Source: Varanus komodoensis
Taxonomy: Eukaryota; Chordata; Lepidosauria; Squamata; Varanidae
DNA: 64,000 bases
NCBI RefSeq assembly: GCF_004798865.1
Contig: NW_025335409.1
Location: 14,950,421-15,014,420 of the forward strand
Direction: 5' to 3'
Below are positions 40,901 through 44,869 of the stretch, one piece after another (within the stretch, counting starts at the first letter, position 1; each line of letters starts with the position of its first letter). A program made the translations under genes and the position numbers. Under the pieces are notes generated by a model. That model was not told the DNA's origin and did no database searches. It was given only the letters and a program-made list of their open reading frames with translations.

Positions 40901-43145
40901 ATCAGCGGGAGAGGCCCTCCTCCAGGAACCCTCCGTGAAGGATATTAGGAGGGTAAGTACCTGGAGGAGGGCTTCCTCTGCGGTGGCGCCCAATCCATGG
41001 AATGCGCTCCCCAGAGAGGTCCGCCTGGCGCTGTCGTTATGTTTTTCGGCTCCAGGCGAAGACCTTTTTATTTAAACGGCATTTTAATTGTTAGCTTATT
41101 TATAGATTTTATATCTTTGGCCAGGGCGTTTCCAATTATATTGTTTTTATATGATTATATGTATTTATTTATTGTTGTAAGCCGCCCCGAGGCGGCATAG
41201 AAGTTTACTAAATAAATAGTGGGGTGGCATAGAAGTTTACTAAATAAATAAATAAATATCTGATTTGTAATATAAAGTATATGAAGTGAGTAATGCTAAC
41301 ATTAATGATAAAACTATGAATGATTCTGTTCTGCCATGATCTTTGATTTTAAACTAAGTTAATAGAAAACCTGGATCAAGAGTAAGATTTTTGTACTGGT
41401 GAAAAATAAGTTACTGTACCACAACTTGAAGAGACTACAAGCTCCACCATTCCTTAGATTTCACCTAGATCTAACTGAATCACATACATAATCTCATTTT
41501 CCACAAAGAAGATAGAAAAGTGTACGAAATTAAAATAACCGTCAGCAAAACTTTTGCCTGAAATGACTTTAAGCATTTTTCTTCCAGTGAGATAAATTTC
41601 CTTTCAGGCTGTTTGTCTGCTGAAACATGTTCTCACCTGAAACACCAAACAGGTATGGGACCCTTGGAGGCTTCACCTGCTTAACACTGCTTGGCTCAAC
41701 TTGTTATGACAGAGTGTGTGAGTTATTTAGAAACTTGTAGTAGTTACAAGGAAATCTAGAGATTTATACATACATATTTCTCTAAACTAATGTAAATTAT
41801 ATACATTATTATATACATTATAGTTTATGTGTGCATGCACACATTACATCTCTATGTATAGTTTTAGAATCAACCATTCCATCTCTGTGACAAGCACTGA
41901 AGCTGCGATTTTCTGTTCCCTGTTCTGTTCAGTCACCAAGTGTGAATGGCCTTTCCTGCATTCCACTTTTCTAAGACCATGCAATCACCTGGCTCAAAAC
42001 AGCTGAATGCATTTTCAGGATGGTTGGGCTCCTGACCAGTAGTGGTATGTGGTTGTGTGGAGGATTACGCTTCCCCTCACCCCCATAGTACTGCAAATAG
42101 TCTTAGGGGAGATGCCACAGAATTGAAACAGTGAGAGCAAGCCCCGATATACTTCAAAAGCCAGCCCCAAAGGGTCTGTGACCCTCACGCCATGGTGGTG
42201 TTGTGCCAGGAGTTTGGGGCAGACATCCACAGCAATGTTAGCTCTTGTAGATCTAGACAAAAACCAGGCAGCTCTCTGTGAGTCGTGCCTCAGTGCCTGA
42301 AGTCAAGGAAATAGAGAGGCCAGCTCTGTTCTGTGGGATAAGTGAGTGGACTGCAATCTGGGATGAAGTCAAGAGAAGCAAGTAACTGGCCCTCCTTCCA
42401 GGTCCTGGGGTCACCCTGGGATGTCTGCCCAGCAGCAGCCAAGGTGCACAGCTTTATCAGGAATCTATCTCCTGAGCATAAATGGTCGCTCATAAGTTAA
42501 GTCACCTTTCCTTTATAGCACTTTTCTGGAGCTTTTCACAGAAAGGTCAGGGTATAAATATGAATTACTAAAACAAAGAAAATAGAAGCTTGATTTGGTG
42601 GGAGGACATTTAACAGAAGCTAGGAACTGGAATAAACCAATCATGTTCCAGGAGGCTCAAGGGGCATGAATGTCAAGAAAGCAGACGTGGAGGGAAAGGG
42701 GGGCTAAATATCATATATTGTGTGGAAATAATTAGCCACATCTCTGAAGGCAGTTATTGGGGTTCAGAAAGGATTCCATAAGTCTGAAGAACTTTAGACT
42801 TTGTTTCTGGAGAAAGCAAAGACTCAATGAAAAGAAACTTCCTAATAACATCCAATGCAGTAGCAACCAATATTTTGGTAACAGTGTGCCATAAGCCCAA
42901 AATATTAATCATTGACAGGCTACTGTGCATTATGATAAAACACTTTGGTGCAAGTTTTGGGAATGGACAAAACCACATTGACTCTATCACATGGGCACTT
43001 CTCCTGCCTGTTCCATGAATATTCAGAAGGACATGTAAAAGAAAATGAATGGGACATGCAATAAATATTCCTGAACATATTTAGAGTCCTTGAACTTACT
43101 GAGTTTCAAAAGAATGACAAGTGGAAACCACATATTCATGTGCAT
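1..43145 (-). CDS. LAMB4: Laminin subunit beta-4 gene, 32 exons visible, 3' end outside the window
   Basis: The gene encodes a secreted laminin beta chain, which by family knowledge pairs with alpha and gamma chains through a C-terminal coiled coil to build basement membrane. I read 32 exons on the minus strand, listed separately. Their lengths sum to 5,122 coding bases (1,707 codons plus one base). All junctions have GT and AG, and all phases agree. Human LAMB4 is about 1,760 residues, so some 50-60 C-terminal residues are missing to the left. Domain order: signal peptide, LN (exons 2-7), LE1-5 (7-13), domain IV/LF (13-17), LE6-13 (18-24), coiled coil II (24-26), beta-knob (27), coiled coil I (28-32). 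Phrases such as [32 protein letters not shown] and [15 protein letters not shown] match human LAMB4 as I recall it, better than LAMB1. No in-frame stop or frameshift is present. LAMB1 or another beta paralogue is the only real alternative and is unlikely. Confidence 0.95.
113..1581. other. LAMB4 intron 31
   Basis: AT-rich intron. A fragment near 1,425-1,495 (GGGGACTTACTCCCAGAAAA) resembles a palindromic repeat common in lizards. Otherwise I see nothing recognisable. Confidence 0.6.
1582..1758 (-). CDS. LAMB4: LAMB4 exon 31: coiled coil I
   Basis: Fifty-nine codons: [59 protein letters not shown]. The segment aligns with the human LAMB4 exon running from QTREMKSELELAK to HQAGSLEK. Phase 0 at both ends; donor GTAATA. 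Confidence 0.91.
1759..2920. other. LAMB4 intron 30
   Basis: No gene, RNA or transposon that I can recognise. Short open frames here look like chance. Confidence 0.5.
2921..3059 (-). CDS. LAMB4: LAMB4 exon 30: coiled coil I
   Basis: This encodes [40 protein letters not shown] and KAKNSE, with a clear heptad pattern. Phase 2 to 0; acceptor CCACTTAG, donor GTATCC. Confidence 0.89.
3440..3600 (-). repeat. MIR-like SINE fragment in LAMB4 intron 29
   Basis: The stretch has the order of a reversed MIR element: a CTCTTC/TTTTCTCTTCATGGCAACC stretch, a tract around GTCAGTGACTCGCTCAAAG, then a tract ending with a reversed tRNA-like portion. It is old and degenerate. Confidence 0.45.
3610..3817 (-). 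CDS. LAMB4: LAMB4 exon 29: coiled coil I
   Basis: This encodes [40 protein letters not shown] and [24 protein letters not shown] is identical to human LAMB4 and differs from LAMB1 (DLDSIEAVAN). Phase 1 to 2; donor GTAAGC. Confidence 0.94.
3895..4015 (+). repeat. Squamate tRNA-derived SINE fragment in LAMB4 intron 28
   Basis: The text GCTTTGCATGCAGAAGGTCC is the B-box side of a lizard tRNA-derived SINE, followed by the usual body pieces CCTGAAACCCC and GTTGCCAGTCAGTGT. The head is missing. A second copy in reverse lies at about 30,160-30,340. The rest of intron 28 (to 4,817) has no feature I recognise apart from a short GGGTG run near 4,225. Confidence 0.6.
4818..4962 (-). CDS. LAMB4: LAMB4 exon 28: coiled coil I
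   Basis: Forty-eight codons: [48 protein letters not shown]. The count equals the matching human LAMB4 stretch as I recall it (IESISEQ to VKNFLL), so the heptad register is kept although the residues drift. Phase 0 to 1; donor GTAAAT. Confidence 0.9.
5060..5909 (-). mobile_element. Tc1-like DNA transposon remnant in LAMB4 intron 27
   Basis: This is a TcMar-Tc1 element of about 850 bases. The ends are inverted repeats: the left starts TAGTAGGTTGCAGAAGTATT, and the right read in reverse starts CAGTGCCTTGCAGAATTACG. Each is flanked by TA, the target duplication of this superfamily. On the minus strand 5,433-5,705 reads as the C-terminal half of a Tc1 transposase ([20 protein letters not shown], then [11 protein letters not shown] and a [11 protein letters not shown] tract corresponding to the DNDPKHTAK motif). 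The N-terminal DNA-binding half is missing, so it cannot move by itself. The family is widespread in fish, frogs and some reptiles. Confidence 0.87.
6465..6610 (+). repeat. MIR-like SINE fragment in LAMB4 intron 27
   Basis: The order TTGGACTCACTAGGTGC, ATCAGTTAAATGGGGGAAGT and CAAGGAATATAAAGATTCA follows the 3' half of MIR in the forward direction. It is short and diverged. Confidence 0.45.
6654..6857 (-). CDS. LAMB4: LAMB4 exon 27: beta-knob
   Basis: This encodes [39 protein letters not shown] and [15 protein letters not shown]. The six-cysteine insert (CG...PC...CGGALC...CGGPHC) is the beta-knob that interrupts the coiled coil only in laminin beta chains. Sixty-eight codons, phase 0 at both ends; donor GTATTC. 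Confidence 0.94.
7660..7830. repeat. Dispersed squamate palindromic repeat copy (intron 26)
   Basis: Text such as AGGAGTATGACCCATTGGGC and TTTTAATGGGTCTCACTTC resembles a very common lizard MITE whose consensus has GCAATCCTATGCA ends and a GGGGCTTACTC core. This copy is diverged. Confidence 0.35.
7834..8005. mobile_element. hAT-type MITE fragment (intron 26)
   Basis: The left end CTCCAACTGGGTGTTCTCCA matches the CCCCAACCTGGTGCCCTCCAG end of a palindromic squamate MITE seen several times in this window. The right end (CAAAGTGGCCAACAT) is weak. Confidence 0.45.
8124..8326 (-). CDS. LAMB4: LAMB4 exon 26: coiled coil II
   Basis: This encodes [40 protein letters not shown] and [10 protein letters not shown], ending where the beta-knob begins. 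Human LAMB4 ends this exon with PDIQILNEK. Phase 1 to 0; acceptor TTATTTTAG, donor GTAAGA. Confidence 0.92.
8681..8763. repeat. Compound (CA)n-(GA)n microsatellite (intron 25)
   Basis: A perfect run of CA dinucleotides of about 34 bases passes directly into a GA run of about 48 bases. Long open frames across it on both strands are products of the repeat. Confidence 0.97.
9571..9855 (-). mobile_element. L2/CR1-clade LINE 3' tail, reversed (intron 25)
   Basis: This starts with (TTTA)n, then CATTTCTATGCTGCCCC and TCGGGGCAGCTTACAACATC, and ends with GGCGGACCTCTCTGGGGAGC. In reverse this is the reverse-transcriptase end plus 3' UTR of the LINE family also found at 31.4 kb and 40.9 kb. Truncated at the 5' end. 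Confidence 0.75.
10015..10175 (-). CDS. LAMB4: LAMB4 exon 25: coiled coil II
   Basis: This encodes [40 protein letters not shown] and [13 protein letters not shown], a heptad-rich helix. Two GT sites sit close together. The downstream one (CCAAG/GTAGGA) gives phase 1, which exon 26 requires; the upstream one (CACAG/GTACTT) would break the frame. Confidence 0.85.
10176..11545. other. LAMB4 intron 24
   Basis: Starts with a TTTTATTTTATTTTA run near 10,261. The stretch 10,690-11,380 is richer in GC and has open frames of up to 97 codons on the plus strand, but none resembles a known protein. No repeat family recognised. Confidence 0.5.
11546..11921 (-). CDS. LAMB4: LAMB4 exon 24: LE13 and start of coiled coil II
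   Basis: The largest visible exon (376 bases). It holds the last LE repeat ([33 protein letters not shown]), the linker [20 protein letters not shown], and the first part of the helical domain ([20 protein letters not shown]). CHxCFDQWDxxISSLS is nearly identical in human LAMB4. Phase 1 to 2; donor GTAAGA. Confidence 0.95.
12007..12103 (-). CDS. LAMB4: LAMB4 exon 23: LE12 end
   Basis: A 97-base exon encoding [19 protein letters not shown] and [13 protein letters not shown], the end of the twelfth LE repeat. Phase 0 to 1; donor GTAAGT. Confidence 0.93.
12104..13322. other. LAMB4 intron 22
   Basis: Overlapping short open frames at 12,123-12,486 on both strands show no family likeness and no splice signals that fit the laminin frame. 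I see no recognisable repeat. Confidence 0.5.
13323..13543 (-). CDS. LAMB4: LAMB4 exon 22: LE11 and part of LE12
   Basis: This encodes [40 protein letters not shown] and [14 protein letters not shown]. Human LAMB4 has CPCLPNVTGLACDRCADGYW. Phase 1 to 0; acceptor TTTTTTCCAG, donor GTAAGA. Confidence 0.94.
13851..13902. repeat. (TAA)n microsatellite in LAMB4 intron 21
   Basis: A run of about 17 perfect TAA/AAT units following the tail GGGGCGGCATAGAAATGTTA. That flank resembles the 3' end of the L2-like LINE here (GGCGGCATAGAAG), so the array may have been seeded by a LINE tail. Confidence 0.93.
14591..14815 (-). CDS. LAMB4: LAMB4 exon 21: LE9 end and LE10
   Basis: This encodes [40 protein letters not shown] and [19 protein letters not shown]. 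CNNNIxxTDPxSC matches human LAMB4. Phase 1 to 1; donor GTAAGC. Confidence 0.94.
15451..15608 (-). CDS. LAMB4: LAMB4 exon 20: LE8 end and LE9
   Basis: This encodes [38 protein letters not shown] and [13 protein letters not shown]. The YFAHSCYQ motif is conserved among laminin beta chains. Phase 2 to 1; donor GTAGGA. Confidence 0.93.
16203..16434 (-). CDS. LAMB4: LAMB4 exon 19: LE7 and part of LE8
   Basis: This encodes [39 protein letters not shown] and [17 protein letters not shown], covering one LE repeat and most of the next. Human LAMB4 has the same [17 protein letters not shown] run. Phase 1 to 2; donor GTATGG. Confidence 0.93.
16770..16982. mobile_element. Mariner-like MITE in LAMB4 intron 18
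   Basis: A 213-base element with inverted ends: left TGAGGGGTCTTCAAAAAGTT followed by TCC, and the right in reverse CAAGGGGTCTTCAAAAAGTT followed by TCC. Both sides carry TA. The interior is AT-rich and codes for nothing. Size, TA target site and 25-base ends fit a non-autonomous mariner element. Confidence 0.82.
17042..17185 (-). CDS. LAMB4: LAMB4 exon 18: LE6 repeat
   Basis: This encodes [38 protein letters not shown] and SFGSQGC, a full LE repeat that opens the second LE run. The RCCDKC double cysteine is shared with human LAMB4 (RCCDRC). Phase 1 to 1. A mariner-like MITE ends 59 bases downstream of the donor. Confidence 0.93.
17368..17890 (-). mobile_element. CR1 LINE 3' fragment, reversed (intron 17)
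   Basis: Text such as ATGCTGGATCAGGCCAAAGG, CACAGTGGCCAAATAGTTGC, GGCAGTTCCATAGTTTAACT and TGTCTTCCCTTACTCAGCTT runs in the order of a reptilian CR1 3' region in reverse. Truncated and moderately diverged. The rest of intron 17 (to 18,594) shows nothing I recognise. Confidence 0.7.
18595..18772 (-). CDS. LAMB4: LAMB4 exon 17: end of domain IV
   Basis: This encodes [38 protein letters not shown] and [14 protein letters not shown]. It is very close to human LAMB4 (LENFCSKQDLDEY, NCVEIASAMGPQVLPGAC). Phase 0 to 1; donor GTAAGT. Confidence 0.93.
18773..20010. other. LAMB4 intron 16
   Basis: I see no gene, RNA or repeat that I can name. A 67-codon plus-strand open frame at 19,358-19,561 has no family likeness. 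Confidence 0.5.
20011..20131 (-). CDS. LAMB4: LAMB4 exon 16: domain IV (LF)
   Basis: This encodes [40 protein letters not shown]. It parallels human MLLPTPICLEPDVQYSIDVY. The acceptor is TTTTTTACAG and the donor a perfect GTAAGT. It was found by looking for the piece needed between exons 15 and 17; the phase (2 to 0) confirms it. Confidence 0.9.
20165..20270 (-). repeat. Short LINE-tail fragment in LAMB4 intron 15
   Basis: TTCTATTTATTTGGGTTTTT followed by CTGGACAACTTACAACAAAT resembles the reversed 3' tail of the L2/CR1-like family in this window. Very short. Confidence 0.4.
20447..20568 (-). CDS. LAMB4: LAMB4 exon 15: domain IV (LF)
   Basis: This encodes [40 protein letters not shown] and ends in phase 2. 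Human LAMB4 has the related DWTVQIVVNPPGGSEHC. Donor GTCTGG is unusual but gives the correct phase into exon 16. Confidence 0.9.
21348..21533 (-). CDS. LAMB4: LAMB4 exon 14: domain IV (LF)
   Basis: Sixty-two codons with [38 protein letters not shown] and RYEPE. This matches the TWTGPGFARVLPGAGLRFAV block of human LAMB4. Phase 0 at both ends; acceptor TTCCTTCCAG, donor GTAATT. Confidence 0.93.
21634..21722. mobile_element. hAT-type palindromic MITE fragment (intron 13)
   Basis: TGGCACCCTCCAGATGGTTT at the left and GATGGGAGTTATAGTCCAAA at the right are the two arms of the squamate MITE whose core reads ACTACAACTCCCATCA. Middle part lost. Confidence 0.6.
23278..23410. mobile_element. hAT-type palindromic MITE, diverged (intron 13)
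   Basis: CCCCAGACTACAATCCCTAC followed by ATTATGGGAATTCTGGTACA follows the arm order of the same MITE family. Both arms are degenerate. Confidence 0.45.
23524..24194. mobile_element. Tigger-like (TcMar) DNA transposon, non-autonomous (intron 13)
   Basis: The left end reads CAGTGGTACCTCGACTCACG; the right in reverse reads CACTGGAACCTCGGCTCAC. Both are bounded by TA. These ends are typical of Tigger-group elements in lizards. The 671-base interior is very GC-rich (about 23,610-24,020), built of degenerate repeats around GAGATGGCCGTGATC, and ends in a run of 13 G. The long open frames in it are repeat artefacts; no transposase is visible. Confidence 0.82.
24325..24475 (-). CDS. LAMB4: LAMB4 exon 13: LE5 and start of domain IV (LF)
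   Basis: This encodes [19 protein letters not shown] then [18 protein letters not shown] and [10 protein letters not shown]. The GYFFxPLxxYxYEAE motif marks the passage into beta-chain domain IV. Phase 2 to 0. The donor GTATTT is weaker than average but is the only one that joins in frame to exon 14. Confidence 0.9.
24814..24893 (-). CDS. LAMB4: LAMB4 exon 12: LE4 end and LE5 start
   Basis: An 80-base exon encoding [20 protein letters not shown] then GGAHNN, the end of LE4 and start of the shortened LE5. Flanks are a TTTCTGCAG acceptor and a GTAAGT donor. Phase 0 to 2. It was found from the splice sites and the laminin pattern because the exon is short. Confidence 0.9.
25443..25552 (-). CDS. 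LAMB4: LAMB4 exon 11: LE4 repeat, first part
   Basis: This encodes [20 protein letters not shown] and [16 protein letters not shown], the front of the fourth LE repeat. Acceptor TTTTCAG, donor GTATGT, phase 1 to 0. Confidence 0.92.
26324..26503 (-). CDS. LAMB4: LAMB4 exon 10: LE3 repeat
   Basis: This encodes [37 protein letters not shown] and [12 protein letters not shown], the third LE repeat. It closely tracks human LAMB4 (SVAGQCLCKENVEGAKCDQC). Phase 1 to 1; donor GTAGGA is a weaker site. Confidence 0.93.
27003..27367. mobile_element. hAT (Charlie-like) DNA element, non-autonomous (intron 9)
   Basis: A 365-base element. The left end is CAGGGGTGTCCAACCTTTTG and the right in reverse is CAGGGGTGTCTAACCTGTGG. 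It is flanked by a perfect 8-base direct repeat, TTCTAAGG, at 26,995-27,002 and 27,368-27,375. Both the ends and the 8-base target duplication are hAT hallmarks. No coding capacity. Confidence 0.92.
27846..28034 (-). CDS. LAMB4: LAMB4 exon 9: LE2 repeat
   Basis: This encodes [37 protein letters not shown] and [17 protein letters not shown], the second LE repeat with its eight cysteines. Phase 1 to 1, as expected for exons that carry single EGF-like modules. Donor GTAAGT. Confidence 0.94.
28284..28404 (-). CDS. LAMB4: LAMB4 exon 8: LE1 repeat
   Basis: Forty codons, [20 protein letters not shown] and [19 protein letters not shown], complete LE1. The WRPA motif is typical of the first LE repeat of beta chains. 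Donor GTACCT, phase 0 to 1. Confidence 0.93.
28405..29874. other. LAMB4 intron 7
   Basis: A 107-codon plus-strand open frame (29,286-29,609) and several shorter ones are present, but none matches a family I know. No repeat recognised. Confidence 0.5.
29875..30089 (-). CDS. LAMB4: LAMB4 exon 7: end of LN domain, start of LE1
   Basis: This encodes [40 protein letters not shown] and the start of the first EGF-like LE repeat ([10 protein letters not shown]). The [12 protein letters not shown] segment is the conserved close of the LN domain. Phase 1 to 0; donor GTAAGG. Confidence 0.93.
30160..30345 (-). repeat. Squamate tRNA-derived SINE, reversed (intron 6)
   Basis: GGACCTTCTGCAAGCACACT followed by CTCTGCCACTGAGTTCTATC is the reversed A/B-box region of a lizard tRNA-derived SINE, and CTGGTCTCCACTTGCC at the other end fits its tail. 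It fills most of the short intron. Confidence 0.6.
30369..30432 (-). CDS. LAMB4: LAMB4 exon 6: LN domain
   Basis: A short 64-base exon encoding [20 protein letters not shown] then Q, matching the [20 protein letters not shown] block of human LAMB4. Acceptor TTCTACAG, donor GTATGG, phase 0 to 1. It is too short to stand out as an open frame and was found by matching the family and the splice phases. Confidence 0.9.
30590..30832 (-). repeat. MIR-like SINE, reversed (intron 5)
   Basis: The order CATTTTACCCTCAAAACAAC, AACCCTGTAAGGTAGGTTGG, GAGTGACTGACCCAAAGAG and CGAATCTCCCAGGCCC is that of the MIR/CORE-SINE group in reverse, in the form common in lizards. Confidence 0.65.
30836..30980. mobile_element. 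hAT-type palindromic MITE (intron 5)
   Basis: CATCCCCAACCTGGTGGCTT at the left and CAAGGTTGGGGAAGGCTGCT at the right are inverted ends, with ACCACAACTCCCAGAATTCC and GGCATTCTGGGTGTTGCAGT as inner arms. A complete but diverged copy. Confidence 0.75.
31385..31915 (+). mobile_element. L2/CR1-clade LINE 3' end (intron 5)
   Basis: From 31,394 to 31,729 the plus strand reads as the C-terminal end of a reverse transcriptase of this clade: [38 protein letters not shown], then [21 protein letters not shown] 3' UTR follows with the tail TAAGCCATCCTGAGATATTG, then AATAAATA and (CATA)n to about 31,912. The 5' part is missing. The open frame is unbroken for 111 codons, so this copy is fairly young. Confidence 0.85.
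32095..32283 (-). CDS. LAMB4: LAMB4 exon 5: LN domain core
   Basis: Sixty-three codons, including [35 protein letters not shown] and a [11 protein letters not shown] segment. The FRPAAM and [10 protein letters not shown] motifs are diagnostic of laminin beta LN domains. STDYGQTWK points to LAMB4 rather than LAMB1 (which has SSDFGKTWG). Phase 0 at both ends. Confidence 0.94.
33586..33745. mobile_element. Palindromic MITE-like element (intron 4)
   Basis: An inverted repeat of about 150 bases. The outer arm GCTACAGCTTGTTGTTACAT faces CATGTAATGACAAGCTGTAG, and the inner arm GGTTAACAAGCCAC faces GTGGCTTGTTGACC. It could fold into one long hairpin. The family is not certain. Confidence 0.6.
34039..34112 (-). 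CDS. LAMB4: LAMB4 exon 4: LN domain
   Basis: This 74-base exon encodes [20 protein letters not shown] followed by LTFK, a beta-strand region of the LN domain. Human LAMB4 has nearly the same stretch. Phase 1 to 0; donor GTACTC. Confidence 0.92.
34500..34632 (-). CDS. LAMB4: LAMB4 exon 3: LN domain
   Basis: This encodes [11 protein letters not shown], then [20 protein letters not shown] and SENG, a conserved LN-domain block. The acceptor is CCCCCTAG and the donor GTGAGG; phase 0 to 1. Overlapping plus-strand open frames here are shadows. Confidence 0.92.
34633..39793. other. LAMB4 intron 2, 5.2 kb
   Basis: Holds a CR1 fragment (listed) and a MIR-like trace near 34,835-34,935. A diverged copy of the GCAATCC palindromic repeat sits near 35,596-35,750. 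Text near 39,395-39,560 (CTGGGTTCAGA twice, with CCATGGT motifs) looks repetitive but I cannot name it. Open frames up to 128 codons show no family likeness. Confidence 0.55.
35138..35600 (-). mobile_element. CR1 LINE 3' fragment, reversed, perhaps with a nested insert
   Basis: ATAGAATCAAAGAATCACAG opens it. After about 200 bases of AT-rich text it resumes with AAATCATAGAGCATTAGAGT, GGGTCCAACATCCTGCTG, AGGAAGCTGGTTCCACTGTC and CTTTTCCTGATACCTACTAT, the order of a reversed CR1 3' end. The inner block may be a second LINE tail. Confidence 0.75.
39794..39954 (-). CDS. LAMB4: LAMB4 exon 2: end of signal peptide, start of LN domain
   Basis: This encodes the rest of the signal peptide and the start of the LN domain, including [17 protein letters not shown] and the hallmark ASSTCGL. 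It runs from phase 1 to phase 0 between a CAG acceptor and a GTGAGT donor. The LN domain carries out laminin network polymerisation in this family. Confidence 0.93.
40190..40314. mobile_element. hAT-type palindromic MITE, diverged (intron 1)
   Basis: TTTCCCCAACCTGGTGCAAA at the left and ACACCAAGTTGGGGAAGACA at the right are inverted ends of the same MITE family seen at 30.8 and 60.3 kb. Confidence 0.65.
40855..41262 (+). mobile_element. L2/CR1-clade LINE 3' end (intron 1)
   Basis: The plus strand carries the tail of the reverse transcriptase ([20 protein letters not shown], then [20 protein letters not shown]), followed by a 3' UTR with GTAAGCCGCCCCGAGGCGGC and AATAAATAAATA. The last 40 bases of tail are duplicated (GGCATAGAAGTTTACTAAAT twice). 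Same family as the copy at 31.4 kb, truncated further. Confidence 0.85.
42245..42293. repeat. Diverged copy of the LAMB4 leader sequence inside intron 1
   Basis: Forty-nine bases starting CTTGTAGATCTAGACAAAAA match the 49 bases directly upstream of the LAMB4 start codon (43,146-43,194) with about seven mismatches, in the same orientation. Flanking sequence does not match. Confidence 0.75.
43100..43145 (-). CDS. LAMB4: LAMB4 exon 1 (coding part): start codon and signal peptide
   Basis: This reads [15 protein letters not shown] and ends one base into a codon at a perfect donor (GTAAGT, 43,094-43,099 on the complement). Joined to exon 2 it gives a hydrophobic run ending FLCGQNHC, a typical signal peptide with cleavage likely near FLCG/QN. 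Three in-frame ATGs lie within five codons (positions 1, 3 and 5). I chose the first, but scanning ribosomes could use any of them. The 5' UTR continues to the right for an unknown length. No CpG island is present, which suggests a tissue-restricted promoter. Confidence 0.82.
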
Positions 43146-43194
43146 CTTGTAGACCGAGACTAAAACCAGGCAACTGTCTGTGAGCTGTGCCTCA
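43146..43194 (-). promoter_or_regulatory. Putative LAMB4 5' UTR leader
   Basis: The stretch directly upstream of the first ATG, duplicated in intron 1. I cannot place the transcription start. No TATA box at a convincing distance and no CpG island are visible. Confidence 0.4.
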
Positions 43195-44869
43195 TGTTAT
43201 TATAAGCTTCACTAGCACATGTAAAAGAAAGAAGAAAGGAAAATTGTATTATGATTAAAACTTCTCAATAGCAAAATGGTTCGCTGTATTCCAGCCCTTT
43301 TTGTACTGACTTATGTGACTACAGAAAAAGGAGAAAAAGAGGAAATAAACATGAATACTTTAATTTCTTGTTGATGGATACTGTACCATTAACAAGAATT
43401 TCATTTCTGAAAAAACTATCCAAGGACAGCTCATAAGAGAACTGCAGATTTGTTCAATGCACAGTCAATTAAAAATAAAAGTTGCATAACAGAAACAAAA
43501 GAAATAAACCGACTGTTATTGGATGATCTCCAGATGAATCCAAATGAGTTCAGCTACATTGAGGTTATATGAATAGCAAATTCAGATGAGACATTTTCCT
43601 GAGAACTGTCACAAAAGAGGAAAGAGGTAAATACCTGCAGTGATCTCAATAATTATCCTCACCACCACTGCCACCAGGGCTGCCATTTTCCTAGGGCCTG
43701 CCCTACCACTATGTAATGAGACAACAGCCTCAGGAACCCTGTGCCCCCAAAGCTAGCCTTCTGCCCTCAAGTGCAGTACCAGATGATGGAGTTTTATCCA
43801 GCTGATTGCATTCCTGGAACGAGGCTGGGCAGGTGCCCTCTTGTTTTTTGCTCCAGGCAGCAAAAGTCTTGGCTGGTCTTATATAACATTCTATCTAGTT
43901 AGGTTCATAGCTGTTCTTTTCACCATTTCTGCTTTTCCTACCTTGGAGGTCTATATTGTAGAAGTGCAGATAGATTTCTGAGTTAGGGAATGAACTGCTC
44001 GGCACACATAACTGTGGGCACTGGTGGTCTCCTCCTGCTGCTAGATGTTGCTGCCACTGCCACTGACATGATTCTTCATAATGGCACCAAATGCACATGA
44101 AGTCATTTCACACGATTGTGTCAAATTGCTTGGTTCACTACCTGCAAATGTGTCCCTAAACTCAAAGAAAAGAACAGGCCAGCTTTTTTACCTACACCTC
44201 TCTATATATTGCCTTTGCTAAGCTAGGTAGTAAAATAAAAAACCTTAACACATGTCAATAGATAATTTTCCCAATCTAGGCATGAAAGCATACAAGAATA
44301 GACACAAATGTCAACTGAGGGAGAAAAATTTTTGTACTCTAGCGAATAGATGAGGGTTTTCATTAACCTTGTTCAGATGTAACAGTAGAATCCAGCTCAA
44401 TTCATAGGATCATTAACAAATCATAGATTATCTCCTCTTTAACCCACAAACAACCCTGAGTGCTCAAGTTTGGACATAGTGGAAACAACCTATAAGTGCC
44501 ACATTCATAGGCTGCTGCAAGAAACTGGAAGTTGTGCGCATCTCCACAATTAATGGGTAAATCAATGCAGACATTACCACCAGATGCTGCTATTACATCC
44601 AATCAGGCCCTCTGTCTATTAAATTGAATAGAAAAGCTGTTCTGGGGAAACTACATGCACTAGAGTTCTCATGCGTGGAACTGATAGATGGTCCAGGGTG
44701 AATGTATATTACAACAATGCAGTAGAAAGACAATGTAACTAATCATATGGTCCAATTCTTTTGGATGAAATAGACAAAAGTACAAAGTGAATGTTGTCAA
44801 ATTCACATGAGACAGGTATTTTATAACTGAACATCATTTACTCTTACTTAAATTATATAACTAGCAGAT

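Noticed and set aside
1-43145. Assignment of the laminin gene to LAMB1, LAMB2 or an extra beta paralogue
   Set aside because: Segments such as [33 protein letters not shown] and [14 protein letters not shown] agree with LAMB4 and not with LAMB1. The unusual neighbour ERGIC2 made me consider a separate paralogue, but sequence outweighs position.
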